NCBI GenBank assembly: GCA_028751875.1
Contig: CM054143.1
Location: 70,642,280-70,706,279 of the forward strand
Source of the DNA: Rapana venosa
Lineage: Eukaryota; Mollusca; Gastropoda; Neogastropoda; Muricidae
Reading direction: 5' to 3'
DNA length: 64,000 nucleotides
Shown here piece after piece: positions 33,566 to 45,531 of this stretch. The position numbers were made by a program, and so were the translations under genes. The notes beneath the pieces are model-generated. The model saw only the letters and a program-made list of their open reading frames with translations. It did no database searches and was not told the origin of the DNA. Positions within the stretch are counted from its first letter, which is position 1. The number at the start of each line of letters is the position of its first letter.

Positions 33566-35162
33566 ATCAATAAAACAGTTCACATTGAGTAGTAGTAGAT
33601 TGTAAGGCGTAAGGTGTAGAGGATAGATCAATAAAACAGTTCACATGAAGTAGTAGTAGATTGTAAGGTGTAGAGGATAGATCAATAAAACAGTTCACAT
33701 GAAGTAGTAGTGATTGTAAGGTTAGTGGGTAGATCAATAAAACATTTTACATGAAGTAGTAGAGAGTGTAAGGTGTAGAGGATAGATCAATAAAACAGTT
33801 CACATTGAGTAGTAGTAGATTGTAAGGCGTAAGGGGTAGAGGATTGATCAATAAAAAAGTTTTACAGAAAGTAGTAAATAGATTGGGAAGGTGTAAGAGG
33901 ATAGACAATAAAACAGTTCACAAAGAATAGTATAGATTGTAAGGTGTAAGGATTAATCAATAAAACAGTTCACATTTAGTAGTAGTAGAATGTAAGGCGT
34001 AAGGTGTAGAGGATAGATCAATAAAACAGTTCACAGAAGTAGTAGTAGATTGTAAGGTGTAGAGGATAGAAACAATAAAAGTTCCATGAAGTGTAGTAGA
34101 TTGTAAGGTGTAGAGGATAGATCAATAAAACAGTTCACATGAAGTAGTAGTAGATTGTTAAGGTGTAGAGGATAGATCAATAAAACAGTCACATTTAGTA
34201 GTAGTAGATTGTAAGGTGTAGAGGATAGTCAATAAAACATTCACATGAAGTAGTATTAAATTTTAAGGTAAGGTGTAGAGGATAGATCAATAAAACAGTT
34301 TTACATAGTATAGTAGATTGTAAGGGGTAGAGGATAGATCAATAAAAAAGTTTCACAGAAGTAGTAAATAGATTGTAAGGTGTAGAGGATAGATCAATAA
34401 AACAGTTCACATGAAGTAGTAGTAGATTGTAAGGTGGGAGAGGATAGATCAATAAAACAGTTCACATGAAGTAGTGTAGATTGTAAGGTGTAAGGGGTAG
34501 ATCAATAAAAACATTCACAAAGAAAAATAGTAGTAGATTGTAAGGTTAAGGGTAGGGATGACAATAAAACCCGTTCACATGAAGTAGTAGTAGATTGTAA
34601 GGTGTAAAAGGATAGATCAATAAAACAGTTCACATGAAGAGTATAGAGTGTAAGGTGTAGAGGATAGATCAATAAAACAGTTCACATGAAGTAGTAGTAG
34701 ATTGTAAGGTTGTAGAGGATAGATCAATAAAACAGTTCACATTAAGTATAGTAGATTTAAGGTGTAGAGGATAGATCAATAAAACAGTTCACATGAAGTA
34801 GTAGTAGAGTGTAAGGTGTAGAGGATAGATCAATAAAACCCGTTCACATTTGAGTAGTAGTAGATTGTAAGGTGTAGAGGATAGATCAATAAAACAGTTC
34901 ACATGAATGTAGTAGATTGTAAGGTGTAGAGGATAGATCAAAAAACAGTTCACATGAAGTAGTAAATAGATTGTAAGGTTTTAAGGTGTAGAGGATTTGA
35001 TCAAAAAAAACAGTTCACATGAAGTAGTAGTAGATTGTAAGGTGTAGAGGTAATCAAAAAAACAGTTCACATGAATAGTAGTAGAGGTGTAAGGTGTAGA
35101 GGATAGATCAATAAAACAGTTCACATGAAGTAGTGTGATTGTAAGGCGTAAGGTGTAGAGGG
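33566..35162 (+). repeat. Satellite array, unit about 54 bp, about 29 copies
   Basis: The unit reads 'gatagatcaataaaacagtt', cacatgaagtagtagtagat, tgtaaggtgtagag. Some units (1, 5, 8 and the last) have 'taaggcgtaag', making about 61 bp, so there are at least two variants. Many single-base deletions suggest either natural drift or read noise. Confidence 0.95.
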
Positions 35163-35164
35163 GT

Positions 35165-36100
35165 GTGTGAGTCCTGAAGTAAGCTAACTGCTGTTCCTTG
35201 TTGTAAACAGTTTGATTTTTCCAACTAAATTCTAACCAAATGCAGACATAAAATGTAAATTTTAGGTAGTATTGGGTTTCGTTATGAATGATTATAAGAT
35301 CAGAAGATGTTAGTATGGTTTAAATTTTTAGTAATTTGAGATAGTTTAAATTTTCGATCATACCAACAGCTATAAGAAGCTTGCTTGGGTGCAGCAGACC
35401 AGAAACTGTGTTTTCGCACCACTGGTTAAAATTATGAATATCTCCTCTCACGGAACTGTGGGTTTAAATATGTATATGTATACAAACTTTTTTTGGGTGG
35501 GATATCCTTCTTTTTTCCTAGTCATGAAGTATTTAGTTTTGTTGAAGTTTTAATGTTTTATTAGAGAAAGTTAGAGTGTGCAGCTGTTAAAAGTGTATCT
35601 AGTCAGAGGCTTTAATCGCCAATAGTTTGCAGCCAAATGATTTTTGTGCAAAATGCAATAATGCATCTTAATGCTTGTACTTTCTAGTTTACTTTGATAT
35701 ATAATTTGTCTAGTTTCGTTACGCGGACAGCAAGATAATCACCACTGAAGCTGCATGAGAAAACACAAAATCTCCTTCATCTTGGGCCAAATGGGCTGAA
35801 ACGTTCACAGTGTGGTGGTGCTGTCTTTGCAGTTCACTGGCGTGTATATATAGAGGGGTGGCTAGGGTGGCTAGAGAGACCATCCACCCACACAGCAGTA
35901 GATGTACTGGAGGGCTGAATAAAGAGGTGACAACCAAAGCTGCTGTCTTCGCCTGAGTCTTCTTTTGCCTGGTTGCTGTACACACATGTTGCCATGAACT
36001 GCTGTTGCTAGAATTGTGTGTGTTCCGCTCTTTCCCTACCCTGCCTCTAGCCTTGCCTGAAGGCACGGTCACAGCAAGCACGGCTGCTCAAAACAGGAAA
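35165..36100 (+). other. Possible solo LTR core within unclassified sequence
   Basis: 'gtgtatatatagagggg' (TATA at 35845-35852) is followed 66 bp later by 'gctgaataaagagg' (AATAAA at 35918-35923), then a pyrimidine-rich stretch. That spacing is typical of the U3-R boundary region of LTR retrotransposons. No matching second LTR, primer-binding site or TG..CA ends could be fixed. The 120-codon minus frame at 35719-36081 overlaps and has no family signature. Confidence 0.3.
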
Positions 36101-36454
36101 AACCCGACTCTTTAGTTTGCGGCTGGCACTTTCGCTCCGTAACCTAAACACCATCTGGCTGCTATCTAGGCACCGCGCGGTCAGGGGTCCAAGTCCAGCG
36201 TCTCGCGGTGCCAGCACACATTCCTTCTTTGCTGTCTATTAGGACTGGGCGAATTTTTATTTGAAAGGCTTATTTATCATTCGCTGCTGGATGTCCTACT
36301 TGATTTGTACAGTACTCATACTTTAGTGAACAAAACTTTAATACCTGCTTTACTTGTTTGTGGTGACGGTTGTACAGCTAATTAGGTTAACTAATTTTTA
36401 AAACATTTTTTTTTACAAACACGGTGTTTCCCAAGAAACGAAGGGCTGAGTGTT

Positions 36455-36529
36455 TGTGTGTTTTCTCTCTCTCTCATCTCCGTCTCTCTTCTCGTCCCCG
36501 CTCTCCTCTCTTCTCTCTCTCTCCCCGCC

Positions 36530-36578
<49 letters not shown>

Positions 36579-36674
36579 CTCACCGTGTGTGTGTGTGTGT
36601 GTAAGTAAGTAAGTCTTCAGAAATCCTAAAGGGAGACTGAATAAGAGAGAAGAGAGGGGGGGGGGGGGGGGGGT

Positions 36675-36705
<31 letters not shown>

Positions 36706-37235
36706 GGAGAGAGAGAGAGGGGGGGGAGAGATCTACTTTGTGTGAGTGTGTGTGTGTGTGTGTGGGGTGTGCGTCCCTGCATGCATGCGTGTGTGTGTGT
36801 GTGTGTTATTGTGTGTGTGTGTGCGGGGATGGGAGTGTGCGTGCGTGCGTGGGCGCGCGCGTGTGCGTTTGCTCGTGGTGTGTGTTCGCGCACACGTGTG
36901 TGCGTGCGTGTATGTGTATGTGCCCGTGTATGCATGTGTGAACGTGTGTGTGTGTGTGTGTTTGTGTGATCGGCCACAGCACCTACATGTGCCAGGTGCT
37001 TCCTGGCTGTGTGTCAGTTTCAAGTTGTTAGTTTTCTCAAGCACATGTGTGCCGTGCGCATCTTCTTGTAGTTACATGTGTGTGGTGTGCACACGCGCGC
37101 GTGTATGAGTATGCGCGCGCGTATGTGTGAGTATAGGGTATGCGTACATGTATTTATGCCATTTTGTGTGTGTGTGTATGTTTGTCTGCTTGTGTGTGTA
37201 TGTGTGTGTGTGCACGTGCGCTCATGTGTGTGTTT
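36455..37235 (+). repeat. CT, G and GT low-complexity block
   Basis: (CT)n at 36460-36580 passes into (GT)n at 36586-36602. A G run of 49 positions with one T (36656-36704) is followed by (GA)n, then GT/GCGT repeats to 36962 and again at 37165-37235. All long frames here are repeat by-products. Confidence 0.9.
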
Positions 37236-37239
37236 ATTT

Positions 37240-38084
37240 ATTTTGCTTATTCCTTTATTTCAAGGATAATGGAATAAGCACTCATGTGCTTTTTTAAAAA
37301 TCTAGTTCCCGTGTAAATGCAGTTTTGTAAATTTTGTCATCTGTTTTTGTGTGTGTGTTTTCTTTCTGCTTTTTTTTTTGGGTGTTGCTTTGATGTCAAA
37401 GTGTAGGCCTGTGTGCAATTTGGTTTTTTTTTACACAACACAGGACTGATAAGTAGATAAACATTTGATCACAACAATTTCTTAACAGGATCAGAAAATG
37501 CTTTTTGAATAGTATCAGAAACATCAGTGAAATAAAAACCTGAGCCATTTGTGAGGTATCTTGGCTTGATGACAGTATAGGATACTGGACAAGACATTTG
37601 TTTTCTACTGTGTTCTCGGGGGTATAATTATGAGCTGTACTGGAATGGTTCATGAACAAACCTTCAGCTGTAGCAAGGACACCGCTAAAAGCTGATGAAA
37701 CAGTAGACTGTGTACGTGCTGTAACGCCTGACCAGCAGGAGTGTTTATAGAGAAGTCAGAAAGCTGGCACTAATGACTGCGGCAGACTCTCTCCCCACAC
37801 TCTCCATCACCCTGCCTCTCACGGCGCTGGCCGCGCGCGGTAGCCACTATGGTGCGTTTATTTATGGCCTCGTTCTGCCAACAGGTTCAATGTAACAGCC
37901 CCCCAAAAAGGTTAGTCTGCATGCAGACATATTCAATGTTTTCTCTACTTCATTGTTTATATAATTAAATATATGCTTTTTTAGAAAAGGGGAGTTAGAA
38001 TGTCTGTTTTTTTGATTGTGTTTCTGTGCACCCCTCCTGTTTTCTTCATGTCTGTTTGAACTGCTGTCACATCAACCAGTATGA
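37240..38084. other. No recognisable gene
   Basis: Includes a locally GC-rich patch at 37790-37865 and otherwise AT-rich sequence. The minus frame at 37396-37659 has no recognisable motif. Confidence 0.4.
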
Positions 38085-38584
38085 NNNNNNNNNNNNNNNN
38101 NNNNNNNNNNNNNNNNNNNNNNNNNNNNNNNNNNNNNNNNNNNNNNNNNNNNNNNNNNNNNNNNNNNNNNNNNNNNNNNNNNNNNNNNNNNNNNNNNNNN
38201 NNNNNNNNNNNNNNNNNNNNNNNNNNNNNNNNNNNNNNNNNNNNNNNNNNNNNNNNNNNNNNNNNNNNNNNNNNNNNNNNNNNNNNNNNNNNNNNNNNNN
38301 NNNNNNNNNNNNNNNNNNNNNNNNNNNNNNNNNNNNNNNNNNNNNNNNNNNNNNNNNNNNNNNNNNNNNNNNNNNNNNNNNNNNNNNNNNNNNNNNNNNN
38401 NNNNNNNNNNNNNNNNNNNNNNNNNNNNNNNNNNNNNNNNNNNNNNNNNNNNNNNNNNNNNNNNNNNNNNNNNNNNNNNNNNNNNNNNNNNNNNNNNNNN
38501 NNNNNNNNNNNNNNNNNNNNNNNNNNNNNNNNNNNNNNNNNNNNNNNNNNNNNNNNNNNNNNNNNNNNNNNNNNNNNNNNNNNN
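38085..38584. other. Assembly gap, exactly 500 N
   Basis: Scaffolding gap of unknown true size between contigs 2 and 3. Confidence 0.95.
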
Positions 38585-39439
38585 CCGGGGAGGAAATTTT
38601 GGCCCCTTTGGAAGCCGTATCACTTTTCGCCAATATTTTTACATGTGCAGTGCCTACCCCTAGGGTATGTCTGAAATTTTTTTTGGAAAATGGGGTTAAA
38701 CTGTGGAAACTGCGATCATAGTAAAAAAAAAACCCCAAAAAAAACAACCATTTTCGTTTGGCCACTACATACAGTTTTTCTCCAGTTTGTTAATGTTGCA
38801 CCTCGCTGTGAAATTGCTATTCTTTCTCCTGTGCACATGGCACATTTACAAAAAGGCATCAGAAACACATTTTAAAAAGGGGGAAAAAAATGAGCCCTGT
38901 AGCCAAATCTGTTTTTTGTATAGTTTCCTGCAGAAAGCATACAGAAAGAACCCATTTCCAAAGGTAAGCCCAAATGCCACCTTTCCCCCCCTTTTCCCAC
39001 CCTTGACGTGGTTGGTTCAGTTGATTTTATTTTGAAATCGGGTTGGGGCAGACGGCCCGGAATTCGGCTTTTTTTTTTTTAAAAAATTTTATGCGATGCG
39101 GGGGGGGAGGATGTATTTTTTCAGCCAATGTTAGGCTTACCACTTGGTCTCAATGACTATATTTTAAACTCCGTGTGTGTGTACCACTGAAAGGTTTCTC
39201 TTGCTCCATGCTTGTGGTTGTGAAAAGATCATCATGTAAATCCCTGCATGCATAATTGAAAAAAGGGGGCAAATTTGAAAAAGGCGGGTGGGTTTTTTGG
39301 TTATACATTTTTAGTACCGGAACCATCGATCTTTTTTAAAGGCAAGGAACTGCTCACATCGGGGGAAATTTTTGGGGATGTGTCTGGTTCACTTTGCTAG
39401 GGGGTTTGTGAAAAACATTGGTTAAAATCAGAACCCCAT
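38585..39439. other. Low-quality AT-rich stretch, no gene seen
   Basis: There are many homopolymer runs (A, T, C, G of 5-10) right after the gap, similar to contig 4, suggesting unpolished contig-end sequence. Confidence 0.5.
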
Positions 39440-40071
39440 TCAGTTTTCACCTTGCTTGGTATTCAACAGGAAACTTTCATCACCCCATGAATTAATTTTT
39501 TTCGTGTAGGATTTTAATTCATTGTGGATCATATTGAACCTTCTACCTAAACTGAATTTGGTCAATTTCCCCACCATGCATTTTAAAAAAGGAACTTGTT
39601 TACTTGTTTTTGAGATTATTTTTTTCAAAATAAAGTGATCCATTTTTAAACTTCTAAAATACTTTTGATCCCTTGCGGTTAGTCCTAAAAACCCCTCATT
39701 GTTTCCATCAATCAAGTCTACTGCGAGCCCGACACATCGTATGATCTGGTTTCAGACGTGGTTCAAAAAAAACAGTTCCCTGCATTAGCCCTCGATGCGA
39801 ACCCCAAAAAAGGCTTGAGGGGACGAGCATGTCGTCATCAGCAGAAAAAGGGGTTAAAAAGAAAGGATGAAAGGTGACGACGAGAGAAAGTGTGGCATCG
39901 GGTAATGGAGGGGCCCAAACCAGAGACGGGGGCCCTCGGGCGCAGCCATTGCTGAACTGTGATTTGAGCATCGCTCCAGCGCAACCACCCCCGTTGTACA
40001 GCGGGTGTAACCACTGTGTTCACCGTGGTTTTTAAAGGCCTGCCCCAAATGACCCCAAATCCTTTAAACAC
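39440..40071 (-). pseudogene. Unidentified open frames on minus strand, possibly one broken gene
   Basis: Three abutting minus-strand frames: 40071-39838 (TVNTVVTPAVQRGWLRWSDA), 39971-39708 (FSADDDMLVPSSLFWGSHRG) and 39715-39440 (IDGNNEGFLGLTARDQKYF, SLGRRFNMIHNELKSYTKK). Together they give about 200 codons with ordinary amino-acid composition, unlike the biased shadows around them. I recognise no domain. They may be fragments of a mobile-element ORF or a host exon in noisy sequence. Confidence 0.25.
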
Positions 40072-40117
40072 AAGGTGAGTTTGCTTCTTGTCACTTTAGT
40101 ATTTATAAAAGTAAAAA

Positions 40118-40392
40118 AGGAAAGGATCCCCTAACCTATAAGGGGTAGGGGAGTGAGGCGTCAAGACCTCCTTTCTAGGGGCCCCAAAATTTTAGGGGGG
40201 GCCCCCTCCTTCCCCCGCGCTTTACCTTCCCTGACCCTAAAGGGGCAGGGACCCCTTACGCGGGGGAACTGGGGGAACTGTACGAAGCAAGGCGCGCAAA
40301 GGTCACCCCTCCAATGTAACCACGTTTGACGCTTTCTTTAAATTTGGGTGGGGAAAGCGAGTGCTCCCCCCCACTGGCATCCCTCCCCCCCC
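40118..40392 (-). mobile_element. tRNA-derived SINE, degenerate copy
   Basis: Colinear with the SINE at 16544-16840: 'aggatcccctaacctataag' at the tail side, 'gggggaactgtacgaagc' in the body, 'tgggtggggaaagcgagtgc' near the head. Several deletions are present and no target-site duplication was found with certainty. Confidence 0.7.
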
Positions 40393-40429
40393 TTCACGCT
40401 TTTTAATTAAAGACTTTGATATTTCTTGT

Positions 40430-41065
40430 TTTGAGCTTCCTCCTTTTTATGCCCCTTTTCTAAGATCATCTGCAATACAGGCAGCCCGGTTTGCTAGGGC
40501 TTCCCTTGGTTCTTTCCATCCACTACCAAGTTTATTGCTCTTTTTTTTTGATTTGGGGGTCTGCTTTTTGTTGAACGGCCCAAACCCACGGTCTTTTTTT
40601 GGGACTGCTACAACTTCAGATCATCAAATTTGCACATTCTCCATATTCATTTGTGTCCTGTTTCCCTTTAAACTTTGTCATGTACGTACATTGGTTTTTT
40701 CAGCTCTTAAAAAACGTTCGCGGGTTTTTTTGTGAAAACCCCCCTCTCCGGCCATTAGGAAACAGGTTGATGCAGGCCCCTTTAAAATCAGGCAGCCTTC
40801 CAGTGGGGTTTCTGTTTTTCCCAGCAACTTGCCAATTCTTTCCATTTCTTCCAAGCACTCGCAATCCGGGTTTCTGACAGTAACTCGGATTTTGCTTCGC
40901 AGCTCTCCCAGGTAGCAGAATTCGTTCTACCACTTCTGTCTTCCCTTGTTCAAATTCTAGCTCCTCCTTTCCTGAATCTTTGTCTTCACCCTTCTTATTC
41001 ATACAACTGGGGCAGACAAATACTCCGTCCCCTTCTTCGGGAACTTTTGAGCTTTGAGCTCTTTT
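40430..41065 (-). mobile_element. RTE-like LINE fragment, post-RT region
   Basis: On the minus strand VFVCPSCMNKKGEDKD (Cys-x-x-Cys motif, about 41020), EELEFEQGKTEVVER (about 40950) and, after a frame change, RIASAWKKWKELAS (about 40860) follow in the order seen in many RTE-like polymerases between the catalytic core and the C-terminus. The LEVVERFCYLG block is broken by a frameshift. The rest toward 40430 is too degraded to read. Confidence 0.55.
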
Positions 41066-41822
41066 GTGACACCAATATTGACTTTGTTAATTGATAAACT
41101 ACATTTTATTCTTATTTCACATGATCCCCATACTAGGCTTTTACATGTTATGGTGGTATTTTCTGTTTTGCATTGTGCAGTATCATGAATCAAGTTATTG
41201 TATTAAAACCCGATGTTTACTGGCACAGCAGAACATGGAGATGTGATAACAAGTGAAGTCACTGGGCCTTGCCCCTCTCCTCGTCACATGGGGGACAAAA
41301 CGCACCGTAATTTGAACCATCATATAAATGGATGATAGAGAATAATTGAGAGCAAGAAAGATTGCGAAGGCTATTCTTGCAATCAAAGCACTTTTTTTGG
41401 TCTGTTCATATTCTGTTTTTCCATTTCTGGGGTGGGCAGGTCTACGTCACAAGGCAGCGCCACCCATTTTTACTTCCTTTTTTTTTTAAAGAATTTTTGC
41501 CAGGGGCAGCTCTTTTGATGCTGTAATTCTTCTATATAATTATGCTAAACGTATGTTGCACAGGAGACCTTGGTTTATCGTCATCTGAAGACTAGCACCT
41601 AGACCACCATTCTGGGGAAGGTGACATTCAGATTCAGACAGGGTGACCCGGGGCCCTCTGACTGTGTGAGGGGTCGGTGTGGGTTGTTTTTTATCTGAAG
41701 ATCACCGATTGCACTGGTGATGTTTTGCTGTGCCAGGGAAAGGGGGTGACGGCAGGAATTCACGTCAAGACTTCAGCTCTGTTCAGACCGCCACTCACAA
41801 CCCTCAAGCAGACGTGAACACC
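41066..41822. other. No recognisable gene
   Basis: Mixed sequence. 41570-41760 is slightly GC-richer but carries no identified motif. Confidence 0.4.
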
Positions 41823-42135
41823 ACGTGTCGTATACATACACAGGAAAGAGGTCCATACTTCTCCACACGTGTAGTATACATACACAGGAAAGAGGTCCAA
41901 CTTCTCCACACGTGTAGTTACATACCAGGAAAGAGGCCCAAATACTTCCCCACACGTGTGTTTTACATACACGGGAAAAGAGGTCCATACTTCTTTTCCA
42001 CACGTGTCATATACATACACAGGAAAGGTCCATACTCCCCCATGTGTGTATACTACACAGGAAAAGAGGTCCATACTTCTCACACGTGTCGTATACATAC
42101 ACAGGAAAGAGGGTCCATACTTCTTACCCACACGC
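41823..42135 (+). repeat. Minisatellite, unit about 44 bp, about 7 copies
   Basis: The unit is cgtgtcgtatacatacacag, gaaagaggtccatacttctc, caca, with 1-4 base variations between copies. It is open in one plus frame across most of its length (repeating Y-I-H-R-K-E), which is probably incidental. Confidence 0.9.
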
Positions 42136-43043
42136 TCTCTGTCCCTGAGTTTTAAAGAAGGGAGGCTGGTGGAGCTGCGGTTTTAAACGGCTGCAAACAT
42201 GGCGTGACAAGGCAACAGATGCTGCTTTGTCCTCAGAGAGAAGGCAGGCTTGACCAGCACACACACAGCACGCAGCACAGCAGCGTTTCAGTGTAAAGCC
42301 TGGAAGGTGTGTAGTGAGGAGAGGGACGGACCTTGTGCTCCTTTTGCTTCTGACCACAGGAATGCACGTGCCACTGAAGCGTGGCAAGAATGCGCTGTGG
42401 CTTTTTGTGTGTGTGTGGGAGGGTTTAAGCATTGGTGTCTGTGGCAAGGAACCCCAGTGTCAGTGCATGTGAATGGAGGAATCCTGCTGCCTGTGTTTTC
42501 CAGACCAATACTGAGCACTGTGTTTCTTGTGTGCCGCTGTTGACTGCAGGAAAAACTGTGACACGAAGCTGAAGAGTTCAGTCCACTCCCACGGCTGCAA
42601 AGTCCTCTTCTTCCAGCCTGGTTCATTCATGAATTAATCCTTCATTAAGATGAGGAGTCTGATCCTGATTTGAGGCTCCACATGCATGCACAGACATTAC
42701 AAGCTTTCAAGGGAGAGTTAAGCAGGCCATTGCATTTCAGTAGAGATCAGTTGCATTATAATATAGACTGCTTTCAGTCACAGTAGATTTCTCTGCATGA
42801 AGCCATGATTTGGGCGTTGCTGCTTTTTTTTTCTTTTAAAAAAATGTTTCTGACGACATGAAATGACAGAATATGCACACTGGCATCATGATCGTGTGTA
42901 GACATAATCCCTGTAGATGCAGTGTGGCTGCTTCCTTGGTGAAGTTAAAGAGGGCTGTATGTGCAGTGATCTTGAGAATAATGAACCTCACAGTTCTATT
43001 GACAGATAGAGGATTCTAACAATTTTTTTGGTCTGTGTTGCAG

Positions 43044-43174
43044 ATACATGCTGAAGAATTCCTCCACCCTCTTCAGCCATGCGGATCACAGCATTGCACC
43101 CCCTGAATATCACCACAAGGCCAGATGATGAGAGTTTGGGAAAGCAGTTGAGAGCTGTGACAGACAGGGCTAGA
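43044..43174 (+). other. Exon-like block with conserved splice sites (copy C)
   Basis: Acceptor 'tttggtctgtgttgcag' ends at 43043; donor 'taga|gtaagt' follows 43174. It is 131 bases against 133 in copy B. A possible branch sequence 'ttctaac' lies about 30 bases upstream of the acceptor. Stops occur in all frames of one or other copy, so coding potential is doubtful. Confidence 0.35.
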
Positions 43175-43458
43175 GTAAGTTCAGTGCATGGGTGAAACTG
43201 TTCTGTTCATAGCGGAGTTCCTATTTATGTTAAATACACTCTAATATCTTTGTCATCAAAATGGGCATTTTGCTGTAATCTTTCGATTAGAAAGGCTGTT
43301 GTGTCAATAAACAGGAAGTGGATAGCGAAACATTCTTTCATCATCATTTACTTCTCAGAAAAGTGACCAACAAAACCGGGAAAGTTACCAAGGAAGAAGT
43401 CCGTTTCTCTGGTTTGGGGCAGTGGTCAGTTTGCAAACTCTAGAAAGATCATTACCTT

Positions 43459-43683
43459 TTAGACTCTTGATTCCTTTTGAGTAAATTTCACCTTGCAAAT
43501 ATGGATTCTGTTACCAAGAGGGTTGGACTGTGCAGAGGAAAGATTGGTAAAGGTGAATTTAATTTCTTTGACAGTAAATTTGCTTGGTGAGCCATCATGA
43601 GCAATCCACAGGCAAAGAGTTGACAGGATGATCACAGTCATGAAAAGTACAACTGCAAAAGAGAAGATGAGGAGGTCTGACAT
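43459..43683 (-). CDS. Short hydrophobic open frame (copy C)
   Basis: MSDLLIFSFAVVLFMTVIIL leads to LCLWIAHDG and a polar tail ending QKESRV. It corresponds to 25933-26136 in copy B. The hydrophobic N-terminus is kept in both copies; the C-terminal 40 residues are not. No family is recognised. Confidence 0.2.
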   Translation of the reverse strand: MSDLLIFSFAVVLFMTVIILSTLCLWIAHDGSPSKFTVKEIKFTFTNLSSAQSNPLGNRIHICKVKFTQKESRV

Positions 43684-44244
43684 TGTCTGTGGCTTTTATC
43701 AAATTTACTTTTCACTCACATAGACATTGGATGGGGACTTGCATCACGTTTCTTTGAACAAGGGTAAAAAGTAAATGTTTATGTGAGACAGTCTGAAAAT
43801 AAAATAGCGGCATATCCATAACATTTGTGAAGTCTTGTGGAATGCCTTAAAAATCTTTCATACTCTGAAGTAAAGTTTTGCATGAAGCTGAAAGCCGAGC
43901 TCCTCAGTTGTGTGAGAAAGACTGAAGAAACTGCACATTGTATCTGATACTTGAAGACAATCCATAAATGAACAAAAAGAGAAATAGCTCATACAACATA
44001 CTGATGGAGATTTATCAGTTGCACACCCCAGCCTAGGTCAGATGAAGAAAGGAAAAAGAAATGAAATGAAGCTAAAGGGAAGTAATCTGTATGACTAACG
44101 TGTGATAACTTCAAATGTGCGGCTTATTGCATTATTTTGAGTGCTGATTTTACACCCAAAAAATCCATAAAATTTCAGGGATTTTTACTTTTTTCTCAGT
44201 GGGAGTCCTGAATATTTAACAAAAGGCAGAACCATTCCCCTTTT

Positions 44245-44535
44245 GTAAAAAGGTAAAGGTCTCCCATAACCTATAAGGTCGTAGGAGAGCGAGGTGTGAG
44301 AGACCTCACTTCTCCAGGGGCCAGCGTATTGAGGGCAGCGCCCATCTCCTCTCCCTCGCTGCTTTACCTTCCCTGTCCCTAAAATTATAGGCAGGTACTC
44401 ATTTACAGCTGGGGGAACTGCACTGAAGCCAAGGCGCGCAAACGGTCTCCCATCCAAGTGGTAACCACGCTCGACGATGCTTAACTTGGCTGGGGGAAAG
44501 CGAGTGCTCCGACCACTGAGCTATCCCGTCATCCC
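44245..44535 (-). mobile_element. tRNA-derived SINE inserted in copy C only
   Basis: Same family as 16544-16840 (tail side 'ggtctcccataacctataag', head side 'ccgaccactgagctatcccg'). The matching place in copy B (about 25368) has no insertion, so this SINE arrived after B and C separated. A clear target-site duplication was not identified. Confidence 0.85.
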
Positions 44536-45531
44536 AAAACACCCAAGTTACTTTTTTTTTAAAAAGGTATATTTAAAAGATGTGGTGGTTTGGGGTTTTG
44601 GGCAACTGTTTCCAGAAGTTAGAAAATATAGAATGGAAAGGATACATGGAGTTTTTTTTGGGTTAAAAAAATATTTAACTTAAAGTCAGATTGATTTATA
44701 AAGGAGACAGTCCTGAACTTGTCACATATTATGAGGGGTTATTCTTCGAATTTTTGCCCACCCCAACCCTTTTGAATGCTCACCGGAGCCTGTTGGCTCC
44801 TGGATTCCATCCATTTTTTGGGGAGCAGTTTCACCCATGCTGATATTTCATCATGTGTTATGTAAGGGTTTGGTGGGGAGGCAGTGTAAGATCAGGAATG
44901 TAGGTATAATTTATAGAGTGTCTGAAATTCGATGACAGGTGTAGGTGTGAGGTGGTGGCAGTACATACACGACCCTTCTGGAAATGCTGTGCCAGAAATG
45001 TTCACACCACTGGCCTACTCTTCCATGACAGATGGATTTCAACGTGCGTGTGTGTGTGTGATGGTGTGTGTGTGTGTTTTCACACACGGGATCTTGCTTT
45101 GTAGCCACATCCGAAAGACGTGCAGGAGAATGGGGTTAACCAGTTTTATCTGGAGGGAAACGCCTCATCCGAAGGCTCAGCCTGGAAATGAGGCTGCAAG
45201 ATGTTGTACCCCTCGATGCTGAGTGACGCTGTGTATGACTGAGCTTTACTGCCACCTCACCTCTGTTCCAGTTTAGACACGATGTGTTTCTCTTCATGAG
45301 AAAATGGGGTAAGTCTTGTGTATCATGTTGTGCATGGGATTCCGTATTTTCTGGGTTAGTTAGCAAGAGCACTGTTTTCTAAGCAGCAGCACACAAGTTG
45401 TAGAAAAAAATTCCCCAAATGATCTCAAAGCCATGTGTAGGCTTTTATCCGCAAGTTGAAAAGTGCAAAGCAACAGGACTATTGAAATAGCCATCCAGTA
45501 GCAGTCATTTTTGTGTCAGGTATTGGTTGTT

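Noticed and set aside
33566..35162. CRISPR-like array of about 29 regular units
   Set aside because: The whole unit is repeated with no unique spacers and the context is animal retroelements, so it is a satellite.
36474..37269. Several frames of 60-170 codons rich in Cys/Val or His/Thr
   Set aside because: By-products of GT, GA and G repeats.
41730..42155. A 141-codon plus-strand frame with repeating Y-I-H-R-K-E
   Set aside because: It follows the 44 bp minisatellite, and unit-length changes break periodicity. Probably incidental.
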